DNA from: Sphingomonas azotifigens NBRC 15497
Lineage (GTDB): Bacteria; Pseudomonadota; Alphaproteobacteria; Sphingomonadales; Sphingomonadaceae
Assembly: GCF_002091475.1 (NCBI RefSeq)
Contig: NZ_BCTR01000066.1
Coordinates: forward strand, 1 to 33,541
Length of the DNA stretch: 33,541 bases
Reading direction: 5' to 3'
Positions 16,225 to 24,861 of this stretch are shown here, piece by piece (position 1 is the first letter of the stretch; the number at the start of each line of letters is the position of its first letter). The translations under genes and the position numbers were made by a program. The notes below the pieces were generated by a model. The model was given only the letters and a program-made list of their open reading frames with translations, did no database searches and had not been told where the DNA came from.

Positions 16225-16251
16225 AAAGAAAAGCGCCCAAAAGGGCGGCGC
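16225..16251 (-). terminator. Intrinsic terminator of the (displaced) tRNA transcript
   Basis: On the minus strand CGCCC-TTTT-GGGCG forms a tight hairpin (16247-16243 with 16238-16234) followed by the T-rich CTTTTCTTTG. It lies about 25 bases after the tRNA 3' end at 16274, the normal place for a tRNA terminator. It is not positioned behind any protein gene on that strand. Confidence 0.65.
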
Positions 16252-16273
16252 TTCGCCATTTTCTGCTTGAAAA

Positions 16274-16289
16274 TGGTGACCCCTACGGG
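16274..16289 (-). other. tRNA 3'-end remnant (tRNA-Glu-like), probable island attachment site
   Basis: The minus strand reads CCCGTAGGGGTCACCA: the 3' half of a T-stem, the acceptor 3' strand and an encoded CCA, as in alphaproteobacterial tRNA-Glu. The sequence before it (from 16290 up) is unrelated AT-rich DNA, so the tRNA body is missing. A terminator follows at 16225-16251. A displaced 3' end with its native terminator is what integration into a tRNA 3' end leaves at the far end of an island. The tRNA identity is from memory of the consensus. Confidence 0.6.
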
Positions 16290-16303
16290 TGCTGCGAAAG
16301 TGA

Positions 16304-16330
16304 ATTATGACATTGATAATGCGTCATAAT
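16304..16330. repeat. Perfect inverted repeat beside the attachment site
   Basis: ATTATGAC (16304-16311) and GTCATAAT (16323-16330) are perfect inverted copies separated by 11 bases (ATTGATAATGC) in an AT-rich patch, 14 bases inside the putative island end. The placement suits a recombinase, excisionase or host-factor arm site; no flanking gene reads into it as a terminator. Confidence 0.5.
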
Positions 16331-16810
16331 ATTACTGCAGTGGATTGCCTGGTGCCATCAAAAATACCAGCAGTTCTCAGCGCCATTTAGTCTCAATGAC
16401 CGGGGGAGGGGCAAGGTTTCAGAGAGGAGATGGGAGGCAACCGCACGAATCGTCGGACAAGGAGCTTTCAGGCATCTCCGTCGGACTGACGGGGCCGCGC
16501 TGATCTTTGGTTCGCGGCTGCTCCCGACCAGCTCAAGACATTCAACGCCGTTGATGTGAGCGTCGGCTTTTGCTGAAACCCGCCATCCGGGCCGCGCAAA
16601 CCAGCCGGTCGGCCCTGCGCTCCAATTGTCGCCGTTCGACGCGAGTACCCGGGACCCCGAGAGCGGCCGTACGTTCATGTGCCGCCGGCGGCCGATCGGG
16701 TCGGCCGTGTCTGGGGCAAAGCCGTCATTCACGAGGGCCTCATCGCGCGATACGGGAGCCTCTGGTGACGTCTATCGGGTCCTTCCGAAAAGCAGGCTCG
16801 GTATTCGGCG
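16331..16810. other. Gene-free island end with a dispersed repeat
   Basis: An open frame on the minus strand (16358-16732) is explained by the repeat and looks non-coding. No integrase or transposase remnant was recognised between the attachment site and sngC. Confidence 0.45.
16526..16582. repeat. Dispersed intergenic repeat, copy 1b (pair with 3181-3237)
   Basis: About 57 bases aligned with 3181-3237, sharing TTCAACGCCG-TGATGTGA-CGTCGGCTTT and AAACCCG. It lies inside the putative island, whereas its partner lies in the presumed backbone. Confidence 0.65.
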
Positions 16811-19030
16811 TCAAAGCATAGCTGTGGTTGATCTGAGACCTTCCAGAACATGGGATACGTCGTCACGATACCTTTCGTGTCGTGCCGCCCACATCCGCCG
16901 GAGAAGCGATTCATCGACGAAGTCGTCGAGCTTCGCCGTTCGGAGGCCCGCGACAAAGTCGGACAGATCCTCCATCGGCGGACAGTCGCTTGCCTGATGT
17001 ATGACAGCCGCGAGCTGATCGGGCGTCACATCGACTGCAGTGACGCCGATGTCGTGGACCGCCACCTCGAGTCCAGCGCTCATGAGAACGATCGACAAAA
17101 CGGAGTTTACCGCCGTGCCACGCCAGGTGATGACGTGGGTGTCGCGCGCGGCTGGGATGAGTGCGCGCCGGTCAAGGCCGAGTTCGCGGAAGGCGTTTCG
17201 CCCCTGCAGAAGAAACTGCTTTCCGCCCGCGTCCAGATATGCGGGAACCTCGTGGTCGGACAGCACCTCCAGCATCGTCGCAGTGACCCGATCATGCAGC
17301 TGCTCGTTCGCAGGCCGGTCGAAGCGAGGCAATTTGCCGGAACGGTGCGGAATGACGTCGAGCACCTTGGCGCGATCGTCGACAGTCTCCACTCGCCACC
17401 TCCGGCCCGCGAAGCCGACGAGTGATCCTATGCCGAGGACATTGGTGAGCGGAACGGTCCCGAGTGTCCGACCGCTCGAAACCAGCCGCCACTCCTCGTC
17501 GGTCTTGAAGACGGCATAGAAGTCACGCGCTTGGACCAATTCCTCCCCAGCCTTTCCAAGCATGAGCATACCGTCTGGCGATTGCTCAAGAAGGTCAGAG
17601 CCCTGGGGTCCAGCCCCGCGCAGGAGGTCGGCGTAGTCCGTCGGCGCGAAGGAAAGGTAGCTGTCCCGCCCGAACAGGAGCTTGTGCGCCGCAGGCGCTC
17701 GGACCCCGCCCTGCGATGCGATGAGCGATAAGGTCTGATGTAGCGCCACGGTGGCTAGCGAGGAGTCCTCGGTTGATGGTTCGACCCAGTTCGCCTGCAG
17801 CAGCTGGACGCAGGCGACAGCCCTCACCGTTTCAAGACGTAGCTTGTCCAGAGGATCGGAATCCGGATCGAGATGATCCTCGCGGACATATATCCGAAGC
17901 ACTGCCGGGGTCCCGCGGCGACCGCTCCGGCCGAGACGTTGCTTCAGACCTGACAGCGATCTGGGCGCCCCGACCTGTGCGACCGACTGGACGCTGCCAA
18001 GGTCGACGCCGAGTTCGAGCGTCGTCGTCGCAACGGCGGTGGTTGGCTGGTCGCCAGCCTTCAGGCGCGTCTCCAGCGTTTCTCGCAGCTCCTTCGACAG
18101 GCTGCCGTGATGGGGGAAGAACTCCTCCGGCACGTTGTCGCGCTCCGACCGCTCGCGCAGGCGGTCGGCAAGAGCTTCGACCGTGCGGCGCGATGCAGCG
18201 AATGCGAGGTTGTTCGATCCCCGCAGGTTCAAGAAGATATGGTCTGCGATCTGACTGAGCGCATCGCTCGCCCCATTCTCAGCGATCTCGTCTATGCCTG
18301 CTCCCTCGGGTGGCTCCTCATAGCCGCGGATCTGCAACCTGACACCTGGTCCGCTCTGCGGCGCGCGAAGCACGTCGACGCTCTGTGGGTTCACAGCGTT
18401 CATCCAACGGCAGGCGGCGTCGGCGTCGCCCAGCGTAGCGGAAAGTCCAACCCGTCGCGGGCGCCCGGAAGTTATCCTGTCGACGCGACGGAGAAGGCAC
18501 GCAAGGTGGAGCCCCCGCGGTCCTTGGAGGAAGGCATGGAGCTCGTCGACGACGATCCCATGCAGGCCTCGAAACAGCTTGGCGGCGTCCGCGGGGCGAC
18601 GCAGGAGCAGTCCCTCAATGGATTCAGGCGTGATCAGGGCTACGCCGGATGGCGTCTTGAGTAGCCGCGTCTTGGGGCCTTGCGGAGCGTCCCCATGCCA
18701 ACGGGTGATCGGAATGCCAAGACGTTCGCATAGCGGTTCCAGGCGCCTGAACTGGTCGTTGATAAGGGCCTTGAGCGGACTGATGTAGAGCAGGCGAAGC
18801 CCGCCCCCCGTCATCTCCGCCGCTTCGGTGAGCAGTGGCAGGAACGCGGCCTCGGTCTTGCCCGACGCCGTCCCCGCCATGATGATCACGTCGTTGCCAG
18901 ACCCCAGGATGGAGCGTATCGCGGCGTCCTGTATCTCGCGCAGGCCGGTCCATCCCTCGTCACGCACCCAGCGCCGGATTTCAGGATGGAGCCGATCATA
19001 GGATGATGCGTTAGATGCGGAGGTCGACAA
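16811..19030 (-). CDS. sngC: SngC-like DEAH-type superfamily 2 helicase (Shango)
   Basis: A ~739-residue Lhr-like SF2 helicase. In order (numbered from the TTG at 19030): YDRLHPEIRRWVRDEGWTGL with a Q-motif-like REIQ, Walker A AGTASGKT (K58), motif Ia ISPLKALINDQ, Walker B DELH (162-165), motif III LSATLG, motif VI QRLGRSGRRG. A ~300-residue C-terminal region follows, much shorter than in true Lhr (~1500 aa). No ATG lies near the N-terminus. TTG at 19030 (overlapping sngB by 20 bases) is chosen because the upstream peptide is an out-of-frame shadow of the acidic sngB tail; TTG at 19078 is the alternative. Downstream of sngB and sngA in one leftward operon, it is the translocase of a Shango-type anti-phage system. 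A BrxHI-like BREX helicase is the nearest alternative, but no other BREX gene is present. Confidence 0.82.
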   Translation of the reverse strand: MSTSASNASSYDRLHPEIRRWVRDEGWTGLREIQDAAIRSILGSGNDVIIMAGTASGKTEAAFLPLLTEAAEMTGGGLRLLYISPLKALINDQFRRLEPLCERLGIPITRWHGDAPQGPKTRLLKTPSGVALITPESIEGLLLRRPADAAKLFRGLHGIVVDELHAFLQGPRGLHLACLLRRVDRITSGRPRRVGLSATLGDADAACRWMNAVNPQSVDVLRAPQSGPGVRLQIRGYEEPPEGAGIDEIAENGASDALSQIADHIFLNLRGSNNLAFAASRRTVEALADRLRERSERDNVPEEFFPHHGSLSKELRETLETRLKAGDQPTTAVATTTLELGVDLGSVQSVAQVGAPRSLSGLKQRLGRSGRRGTPAVLRIYVREDHLDPDSDPLDKLRLETVRAVACVQLLQANWVEPSTEDSSLATVALHQTLSLIASQGGVRAPAAHKLLFGRDSYLSFAPTDYADLLRGAGPQGSDLLEQSPDGMLMLGKAGEELVQARDFYAVFKTDEEWRLVSSGRTLGTVPLTNVLGIGSLVGFAGRRWRVETVDDRAKVLDVIPHRSGKLPRFDRPANEQLHDRVTATMLEVLSDHEVPAYLDAGGKQFLLQGRNAFRELGLDRRALIPAARDTHVITWRGTAVNSVLSIVLMSAGLEVAVHDIGVTAVDVTPDQLAAVIHQASDCPPMEDLSDFVAGLRTAKLDDFVDESLLRRMWAARHERYRDDVSHVLEGLRSTTAML

Positions 19031-20294
19031 GCTCGTCGTCCGCCTCTGGCTCTTCGGGATCCTCCTTCTCGGGAGCAACCGCTCCGATCAGTTCGTGCCA
19101 CTGCGTGTCGGGGTTCTGCTCCAGGACGGAGAGGAACTGGACGAAGGCCTTGATCGTGTTGCGAGGCGTGCGAAAGTAGGCTTCGCCGATCCGCTTGTTG
19201 CAATGCTCCATAAAAGCGGTCTTCGCCTCGTCGGGCACGAGGAAGGAAGATGCGTCGCCAAGCGCGAAGACGGACCTGATGTTACCAAGCAGGACGAGGA
19301 GATCCTCCGGCGACAGGCTCTGGAGCCGGATCACGGGTCCGCTCAGATCGATGCGCCCTTCGGTCGCGAAGCTGTTCTCCTCGAGCCGGGACTGGAGTGC
19401 CTTGTAGCTATACAGCCCGCGCCGGGTGTCGAGCAGGAATTCCGGTGTGCCTCCGAACACGAAGCCGAGCCCTTCGACATTGCCCTGCAGGACGTCGTTC
19501 AGCATCCTGAGAAGCTGCTCATAGTTCTGATTTCGCGCCTGGGAGCTCTGGAGCTTGTAGAGGTTGACCATCTCGTCGAACACAACGAGGAGTCCGGAAT
19601 ACCCGGCTACACGGACGAACGCGGAGAGGAGCTTGAAGGTGTCGTAGACGTCGGCGTCGTCGATGATGCTACGGACGGGAAGAGCCTGCCGGGCTTCCGT
19701 CTTGGTCGGGTATTCCGCCCTGAGCCAGCGAAGCGCGGCCGCCTTGAGGCTGTCGCCGCCATCCTCATGAGCTCGCCAGTAGGTCTTGAGCACCGTCGAG
19801 AAGTCGTGTCCGCCGAGCATTTCCAGCAGGGGCGTTAGGCGGCGGTCGATGACCCGTTCCACGGGCGAACCGCCGTCCTCGGCCTCGCGGACGCATTCCG
19901 TGACGAAGCGTTCGACGATGCTGGGAAGTGCGCCGCCCTCCGGCTTAGTGCGCGTGGCCATGTTTCGGATGGCCTCGGCGTAGAGGCCGCGAGCCTGGCC
20001 TCCAGTCGCGTGAAGTCTGCGATCCGGAGCTAGGTCGGCATGGATCGTCACGCATTTCCGCTCGAGAGCGATGAGGCGCACGAGGTTCAGGAAGAAGGTC
20101 TTGCCAGCCCCATACTCGCCGATGACGAAACGCACCGCCGATCCGGCGTCCGCGATGCGGTCTATGTCGCGGACGAGCGCACCGACCTCCTGGGAACGTC
20201 CCACCTGGATGTGCTGGAGGCCTACCCGCGGCACAACGCCTGCGGAGAGAGCCTGGATTATGAGGTCCCGATCCTTGCGTCGGATTGTGCTCAA
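19011..20294 (-). CDS. sngB: SngB-like P-loop ATPase (BrxD/DUF2791-like, Shango)
   Basis: A 427-residue ATP-binding protein of the BrxD/DUF2791 group (AAA-like). Walker A is GEYGAGKT (59-66) after RFVIG. Walker B is LLVVFDEM with D240-E241. A typical ADLAPDRRLHATGGQARGLY block follows Walker A, and later FVFGGTPEFLLDTRRGLYSY is sensor-like. The tail is very acidic (KEDPEEPEADDELVDL). The start is TTG, overlapping the sngA stop as TTGA, with GGGAG upstream, so translation depends on sngA. In Shango this ATPase is proposed to couple the TerB-like protein to the helicase. In BREX the same family (BrxD) pairs with BrxHI, so the sngA neighbour is what points to Shango. Confidence 0.83.
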   Translation of the reverse strand: MSTIRRKDRDLIIQALSAGVVPRVGLQHIQVGRSQEVGALVRDIDRIADAGSAVRFVIGEYGAGKTFFLNLVRLIALERKCVTIHADLAPDRRLHATGGQARGLYAEAIRNMATRTKPEGGALPSIVERFVTECVREAEDGGSPVERVIDRRLTPLLEMLGGHDFSTVLKTYWRAHEDGGDSLKAAALRWLRAEYPTKTEARQALPVRSIIDDADVYDTFKLLSAFVRVAGYSGLLVVFDEMVNLYKLQSSQARNQNYEQLLRMLNDVLQGNVEGLGFVFGGTPEFLLDTRRGLYSYKALQSRLEENSFATEGRIDLSGPVIRLQSLSPEDLLVLLGNIRSVFALGDASSFLVPDEAKTAFMEHCNKRIGEAYFRTPRNTIKAFVQFLSVLEQNPDTQWHELIGAVAPEKEDPEEPEADDELVDLRI

Positions 20295-22681
20295 GCGGCA
20301 ACTCCCATTGGTTCAATCTGATCAATCACCTCTGAGGACACGCGAACTTCGTCGTCGTCCTCGACTATCGGCTCTCCGAGTGTGTCGAAGCCCCATTCGT
20401 TGAGCGTCTCGATGGCTCCGTTCGGCATCAGGCGCAGCTCATCTGCAAGCGCGTCGAAGTCGGTTCTAGCCATTGGTCCGGCCAGGAGACGGATAAGAAG
20501 GTCGGAATGCGGGCCATCCAAGCCAGCGAAGGCGGATACAGTGGCATTCTCCTTGGGCGGCGGAGCGGGGGCCGGTTCGGGGTCGTCCTCGACGAAGATG
20601 GACGCGAGCATGGCGGACACCTGCGTCGTCTCACCCCGGATCCTCTCGAGTCGCGCGATGTCGATGGACACACCGGATCGCTTCGGTACATCCGGCAGCG
20701 GTACCGTGCGCTCGTCGATGGCCGATACAACTTCCACCGGTCCGACATCCTCGCCACTTCGATGCAGCGCTGAATAGAGCGCGCTTGCGGGAAGTCCGAG
20801 GGCGGCGTGGAGCGCCTCGAGAAATCTCACCTCGTCCGGCAGGACACGACCGTCTGCCAGCACCGCCTCGACCGCTGAGGCTGCAAGCGCCGCCCGGCTC
20901 TCCGGCGCAACGTCCGCCAGCTTCTTCAGCGCTGCACGAACCTTCGGCGGATCAGCCGCAAGCGCGTTTCCGCAGGCGAGGAGTCGTGTGATCTCCTCAT
21001 CCTTGAGTTCGGGCGTCGAGCGAAGCCGGCGCTCGATTGCATCCATCTCCGATGAGGCGACTGTCCCGTCTGATACTGCAGCCAGCATGGCGACCTCGAC
21101 CATTCCGCGGGCGGCGGCATATGCCCCACGGTCGGGATCAACCGCCCCGCCGAGACTTGCCGGGAACAGGGCGATGCGCCCATCCGTCCTCAGAGCGGCA
21201 GCCGGCCCATATCGACGATCGGGCTCGAACCCGAGATCGAGCGCATCGAGGGCAACGCCGATCTGTCGGACGGTTGCCGCCGGGAGCTTCTCGGTGCCGG
21301 CTTCCAGCTCCAGGCCGAGCGCGCGAGCCACATCGACGACTGCCACGAGACCGCCGATTGTGGAAAGGTCGAGGGCGCACCGACATTCGGCGAAGGACAG
21401 CCGTCCCCGCCGCAGTTCGAGAGGTAGCAGGAGGTCGCCGCGCAGCTTTCCGCGGGATGCCGGATCACGACCCAGGAGCCGGCTGTAGGTCGAGAGATCC
21501 TCGATGCAGCCGTCAAGTATCGTGCGCAGGCCAGCGAGCGGTCCCTGCGTCCCGGAAATGTCAGGAAGGTCCAATTCAATCGGGCGGGAGAAGGTGCTGC
21601 TGGCTGAGTTATACTGGAACCGGATCTTGGTCTTCGGCCGCCGGACCCGGAGGCCTTCCGGGTTGCGGACAGCGAACCGCACGCGCCAGAGCTCGAGAAG
21701 CTCGGCGAAGCACCGTTGTCCCGGCGTGCGGAGATACACGTCAGGGAGCGAGAGCACCCATAGCAGGCAGTCGTCAGCATCGAAGGGCTCGTTGCGCTCG
21801 ATGCGGGTGCCCAGCCGCACGCGGACGTTGAGCGGCAGCTCCATCTCATAGTTGTGGGGCGGAGCGGAACTGATCGGATCGTCGTTCGCCTCACCGTAAA
21901 GGCAGGATAGGGCCAATAGCTTCGACGCATAGGCGGCGAACGAGTAGTCCTCTCCATGGATCGCCAGGAGACGCCGGACCTCCCCGAGGATCGAAGGGGC
22001 TTCTTCCTTGGCTTCATCCATAAGCAGGCGCTGCTCGAGGCCGTAGAAGAACACGAACACATAGCCGATCGGGATGGTGGGATCCGTTCGGCCACCCTCG
22101 AGCCAGTCGAGGTATGTCCAGCGCGCACACGGCTCGAGCCGGTCGTAGCTCTGCCAGTATGTGAGGGTGGCGCCCGCGCGGTCACCCCGGGGATCTATTG
22201 GAAGCGTGGGATCGATCCGGCTCTTGTCACGGGCGGGATCATGCCGGGCAGGAGTGCCGTAGTAGACCATGTCAATAGTGACGTTCCGCGTCGCCACCAT
22301 GACTGATGTCGACTCTTCGACCCAGCAGGCAGGAGCGTGTTGTCCCTTCGATTTGGGAGGGGTCGGCTGTGAAGGACGAGCGGGAGCAATGGCAACCGCC
22401 GGCGCTGCCGGCTTGGTCATCCGTTTGGCATAGTCAGATGCCTGTTCGAGCGTAGAGAACGAATATCCACCGAATAGGTATCGGCCGTTAGCGCTCAGGC
22501 TGATGCCTGGTGGCGCCCTATCGAAATTTGTCGGCCGGGTAGGCGCAGCCGCTGGAGTGGGGGCGGCCCCTCCGGAGCGTGGGGTTGAGGCCGCCGCATC
22601 GGTATCGGAGGCCTGGACGCCAGACATCATCTCACCGAATCGGCGCGCGACTCTTGAGAGCCAACCTTCTGACTGGGCCAT
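20291..22681 (-). CDS. sngA: SngA-like TerB-N/TerB/TerB-C protein (Shango)
   Basis: A 796-residue protein from the ATG at 22681 (MAQSEGWLSRVARRFGEMMS), preceded by GGGGAAAGAG; a TTG at 22696 is less likely. After a low-complexity Pro/Ala linker (to ~residue 110) comes the TerB-N domain, recognisable by PACWVEESTSVMV and SYDRLEPCARWTYLDWLEGG. A TerB core (acidic helical metal-binding fold) follows at ~510-650 with VEVAMLAAVSDGTVASSEMD and AVEAVLADGRVLPDEVRFLE. The C-terminus has a TerB-C-like end (FDALADELRLMPNGAIETLN EWGFD). TerB domains are known from tellurite-resistance and phage-defence loci. First gene of the leftward operon sngA-sngB-sngC, divergent from Zorya. It probably acts as the membrane- or metal-linked sensor/regulator; this is inferred. 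Confidence 0.82.
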   Translation of the reverse strand: MAQSEGWLSRVARRFGEMMSGVQASDTDAAASTPRSGGAAPTPAAAPTRPTNFDRAPPGISLSANGRYLFGGYSFSTLEQASDYAKRMTKPAAPAVAIAPARPSQPTPPKSKGQHAPACWVEESTSVMVATRNVTIDMVYYGTPARHDPARDKSRIDPTLPIDPRGDRAGATLTYWQSYDRLEPCARWTYLDWLEGGRTDPTIPIGYVFVFFYGLEQRLLMDEAKEEAPSILGEVRRLLAIHGEDYSFAAYASKLLALSCLYGEANDDPISSAPPHNYEMELPLNVRVRLGTRIERNEPFDADDCLLWVLSLPDVYLRTPGQRCFAELLELWRVRFAVRNPEGLRVRRPKTKIRFQYNSASSTFSRPIELDLPDISGTQGPLAGLRTILDGCIEDLSTYSRLLGRDPASRGKLRGDLLLPLELRRGRLSFAECRCALDLSTIGGLVAVVDVARALGLELEAGTEKLPAATVRQIGVALDALDLGFEPDRRYGPAAALRTDGRIALFPASLGGAVDPDRGAYAAARGMVEVAMLAAVSDGTVASSEMDAIERRLRSTPELKDEEITRLLACGNALAADPPKVRAALKKLADVAPESRAALAASAVEAVLADGRVLPDEVRFLEALHAALGLPASALYSALHRSGEDVGPVEVVSAIDERTVPLPDVPKRSGVSIDIARLERIRGETTQVSAMLASIFVEDDPEPAPAPPPKENATVSAFAGLDGPHSDLLIRLLAGPMARTDFDALADELRLMPNGAIETLNEWGFDTLGEPIVEDDDEVRVSSEVIDQIEPMGVAA

Positions 22682-22873
22682 CACTCTTTCCCCCAACCCA
22701 GCGATACTGTCGTAAAGTCATGCGGATTGCCAGAGGCTTACGCTTCCCAAAAAGTGGCAGGCTGATATGAATCAGTCGATGTTAGCCGTGGAATAATAGA
22801 TGCAGATATAGCAGCATGACGCGTCGAGCCGCCCGTGCGTGGGAATCACGGGAGGTCCTCGGCGGTTGGGGGA
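22682..22873. promoter_or_regulatory. Divergent control region between Shango and Zorya operons
   Basis: The 192-base gap between the sngA and zorA starts is the only non-coding space between the two operons and must hold both promoters. It is more AT-rich than the genes and has a perfect 5-bp dyad CTGAT-ATGA-ATCAG (22762-22775), a possible operator. TATAGC at 22807-22812 could be a -10 for zorA, with TTAGCC at 22782-22787 as a weak -35 (19-base spacing). No regulator gene lies inside the two operons, so control is likely by a host factor. Confidence 0.5.
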
Positions 22874-24856
22874 ATGAGTGAAATGACGTTTTTCGGAATT
22901 CCGGTCGTGCCGGCAATTGTTACGTTGCTTCTTTTAGGTTTGGTCGCCTCGTTTGTTGCTTATTTCCTAAAGCCCGCGTGGGACTTGAACGCGAAGCTGA
23001 AAGCGATCCTCCAGAATGTGGAGCAGGCACGCGCCCGTAACTCCCGCGACCTCGCCAAATGTTTCGAACCAGATGCGAAAGTCGCTGCGCTATGGAACGA
23101 GTACCGCGAAACACTCCATGTTCAGAAGGATCTCGACGTCCAGTCTGGTGAGATGGTCGAAAGCGCCATCAGGTCGACAGTTCCGGCTGAAATGATTCTA
23201 TCGCCCCATTCCGTGGTGGATGGACGGGTCCACGCAGAGTTTTTCAAGCACCTCCCGGGTATTTTCACTGGGCTTGGTATCATTGGCACGTTCACTGGCC
23301 TGCTCTCGGGCCTACGAGCGTTCAAAATCTCAGATGACTCGGGTGTGGTTCGCGATAGCCTCACCAACCTCCTTCATGGAGTTAGCGAAGCGTTCTACGT
23401 TTCTGCATTTGCGATATTCTTGGCGATGTTGATTACCGTCGTCGAAAAGTTTCTGCTCAATAGCCTCTATCGAAAGGTCACCCAGCTCGCTCACGAGATC
23501 GATGCGACCTACGAGGCTGGTGCGGGCGAGGAGTATCTGGCTCGGCTCGTTACCTCCTCGGAGGACGCGGCCAGTCAGACGAAGATCCTGAAGGACGCGC
23601 TGGTCGCCGACCTTAGGGAGATCCTCACCGAACTCGCAGACCGACAGATCAACGCGACCGTGCAGCGCTCCAACGAGCTCGGGACCACTATCGCGGGTGC
23701 CCTGACCGAGGCACTCAAGGGCCCGTTGGATCAGATCGCTGGCGCGGTCGGCCAGGTCAGCCAGGATCAGTCGTCCGCAGTGACGAAGCTCCTCACGGAC
23801 GTGCTCGCCAGCTTCAGCGACCGCCTGGAGAACATGTTCGGCACTCAGCTGTCCGGCATCGGCGACATGCAGCAGCGCACGATCGACGCGATGCAGACCG
23901 CGGTCTCGAAGCTGCAGGACCTCACCGACAATGTGGAGGCGGCTGGGACGCGCGCTTCCGACGCGATGTCCACCAAGCTGTTTGAGGTCGTGCAGGCGGT
24001 GGAGGCCAAGCAGGCCGCGATGTCGGAGGAGCTCCGCACCGTGATCGACGAGATCCGATCGTCGACGGGCGAGATGCAGGAGGCCACCCAGACCCGCGTC
24101 CAGGGAATGCTGACCGCCCTCGGCGAAGGTATGGCGCAGGCGATCTCGGCGATCGAGAGGCAGGCTGCCGAACGCTCCAGGCTTCAGGCGGAGGAGGACG
24201 GCAGGCGGGCCGAGGCGGCGGCTGGCCATGTCGGACAGATGCGTGAATTCGTAGGCGCGATCTCGTCGAACGTCGATGGCCTCGTTGAGGCGATCCGGGA
24301 GATGACGGCGGGCGTCCAGACCGCGACCCGGGATGCGTTTGTGCGGCTCAACGGCGGAGCCGACACACTCCTTGCGGCTGCCAATAAGCTGGAGAACTCG
24401 GGTCGGGAGGTCGTCGGGGGCTTCGACCGGATCGCCAACGTCACGACGGGTCTTTCGGAGGCGGCGGGCAGCGTCGCCGGAGCTGCCAGGGGACTCGACT
24501 CCGTCATTTCGGACTACCGTTCGGCGCGAGATGCCGTCGCCACGATGGTCCAGGATCTCCGCGCAACGGTGGAGAATGCATCCCGGGAGGCGAGCCTCAC
24601 CGCGGATGTCCTCGGTCGGATAGAAGGCGCCACGCAGAAGTTGGTCGCAGCACAGTCGGAAGCGGACGGTTTCTTGGAGGAGGTCGCCGATGTGATCGGC
24701 CAGTCGCACGAGAAGTTCTCGGAAGGTATGCGTGGCGTCGTGGTCGAGGCAAACCGCGAGTTCCACACCCAGCTCTCGCGCGCCACCGGCATGCTCAAGG
24801 AGGCGATCCAGGAGCTTGAAGCCTCCCTCCCGTCCACCGGTCGCCAGGCGGCGTGA
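22874..24856 (+). CDS. zorA: ZorA, MotA/TolQ/ExbB-like channel subunit of Zorya (type I)
   Basis: A 660-residue inner-membrane protein. Membrane segments lie at ~11-33 (VVPAIVTLLLLGLVASFVAY), ~127-149 (HLPGIFTGLGIIGTFTGLLS) and ~170-196 (VSEAFYVSAFAIFLAMLITV). The last two carry the MotA/ExbB-like ion-path hydroxyls (T139/T141 and S171/S177 are candidates for the residues shown essential in E. coli ZorA). The remaining ~460 residues form the long cytoplasmic helical tail, rich in Gln, Glu and Ala, a ZorA hallmark absent from MotA. The start is uncertain: ATG at 22874 (after GGTTGGGGGA), ATG at 22883, or a GTG at 22835. With ZorB it would form an ion-driven rotary motor at the envelope. zorB starts five bases after its stop. 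Confidence 0.9.
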   Translation: MSEMTFFGIPVVPAIVTLLLLGLVASFVAYFLKPAWDLNAKLKAILQNVEQARARNSRDLAKCFEPDAKVAALWNEYRETLHVQKDLDVQSGEMVESAIRSTVPAEMILSPHSVVDGRVHAEFFKHLPGIFTGLGIIGTFTGLLSGLRAFKISDDSGVVRDSLTNLLHGVSEAFYVSAFAIFLAMLITVVEKFLLNSLYRKVTQLAHEIDATYEAGAGEEYLARLVTSSEDAASQTKILKDALVADLREILTELADRQINATVQRSNELGTTIAGALTEALKGPLDQIAGAVGQVSQDQSSAVTKLLTDVLASFSDRLENMFGTQLSGIGDMQQRTIDAMQTAVSKLQDLTDNVEAAGTRASDAMSTKLFEVVQAVEAKQAAMSEELRTVIDEIRSSTGEMQEATQTRVQGMLTALGEGMAQAISAIERQAAERSRLQAEEDGRRAEAAAGHVGQMREFVGAISSNVDGLVEAIREMTAGVQTATRDAFVRLNGGADTLLAAANKLENSGREVVGGFDRIANVTTGLSEAAGSVAGAARGLDSVISDYRSARDAVATMVQDLRATVENASREASLTADVLGRIEGATQKLVAAQSEADGFLEEVADVIGQSHEKFSEGMRGVVVEANREFHTQLSRATGMLKEAIQELEASLPSTGRQAA

Positions 24857-24861
24857 TCTGA

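Noticed and set aside
16358..16732. 124-codon minus-strand ORF
   Set aside because: Much of it is the translation of the dispersed repeat at 16526-16582, so it is probably not a protein gene.
16811..20294. BREX type 2 (BrxD plus BrxHI-type helicase)
   Set aside because: No BREX methylase, PglZ or BrxC is present, and the TerB-type first gene fits Shango better.
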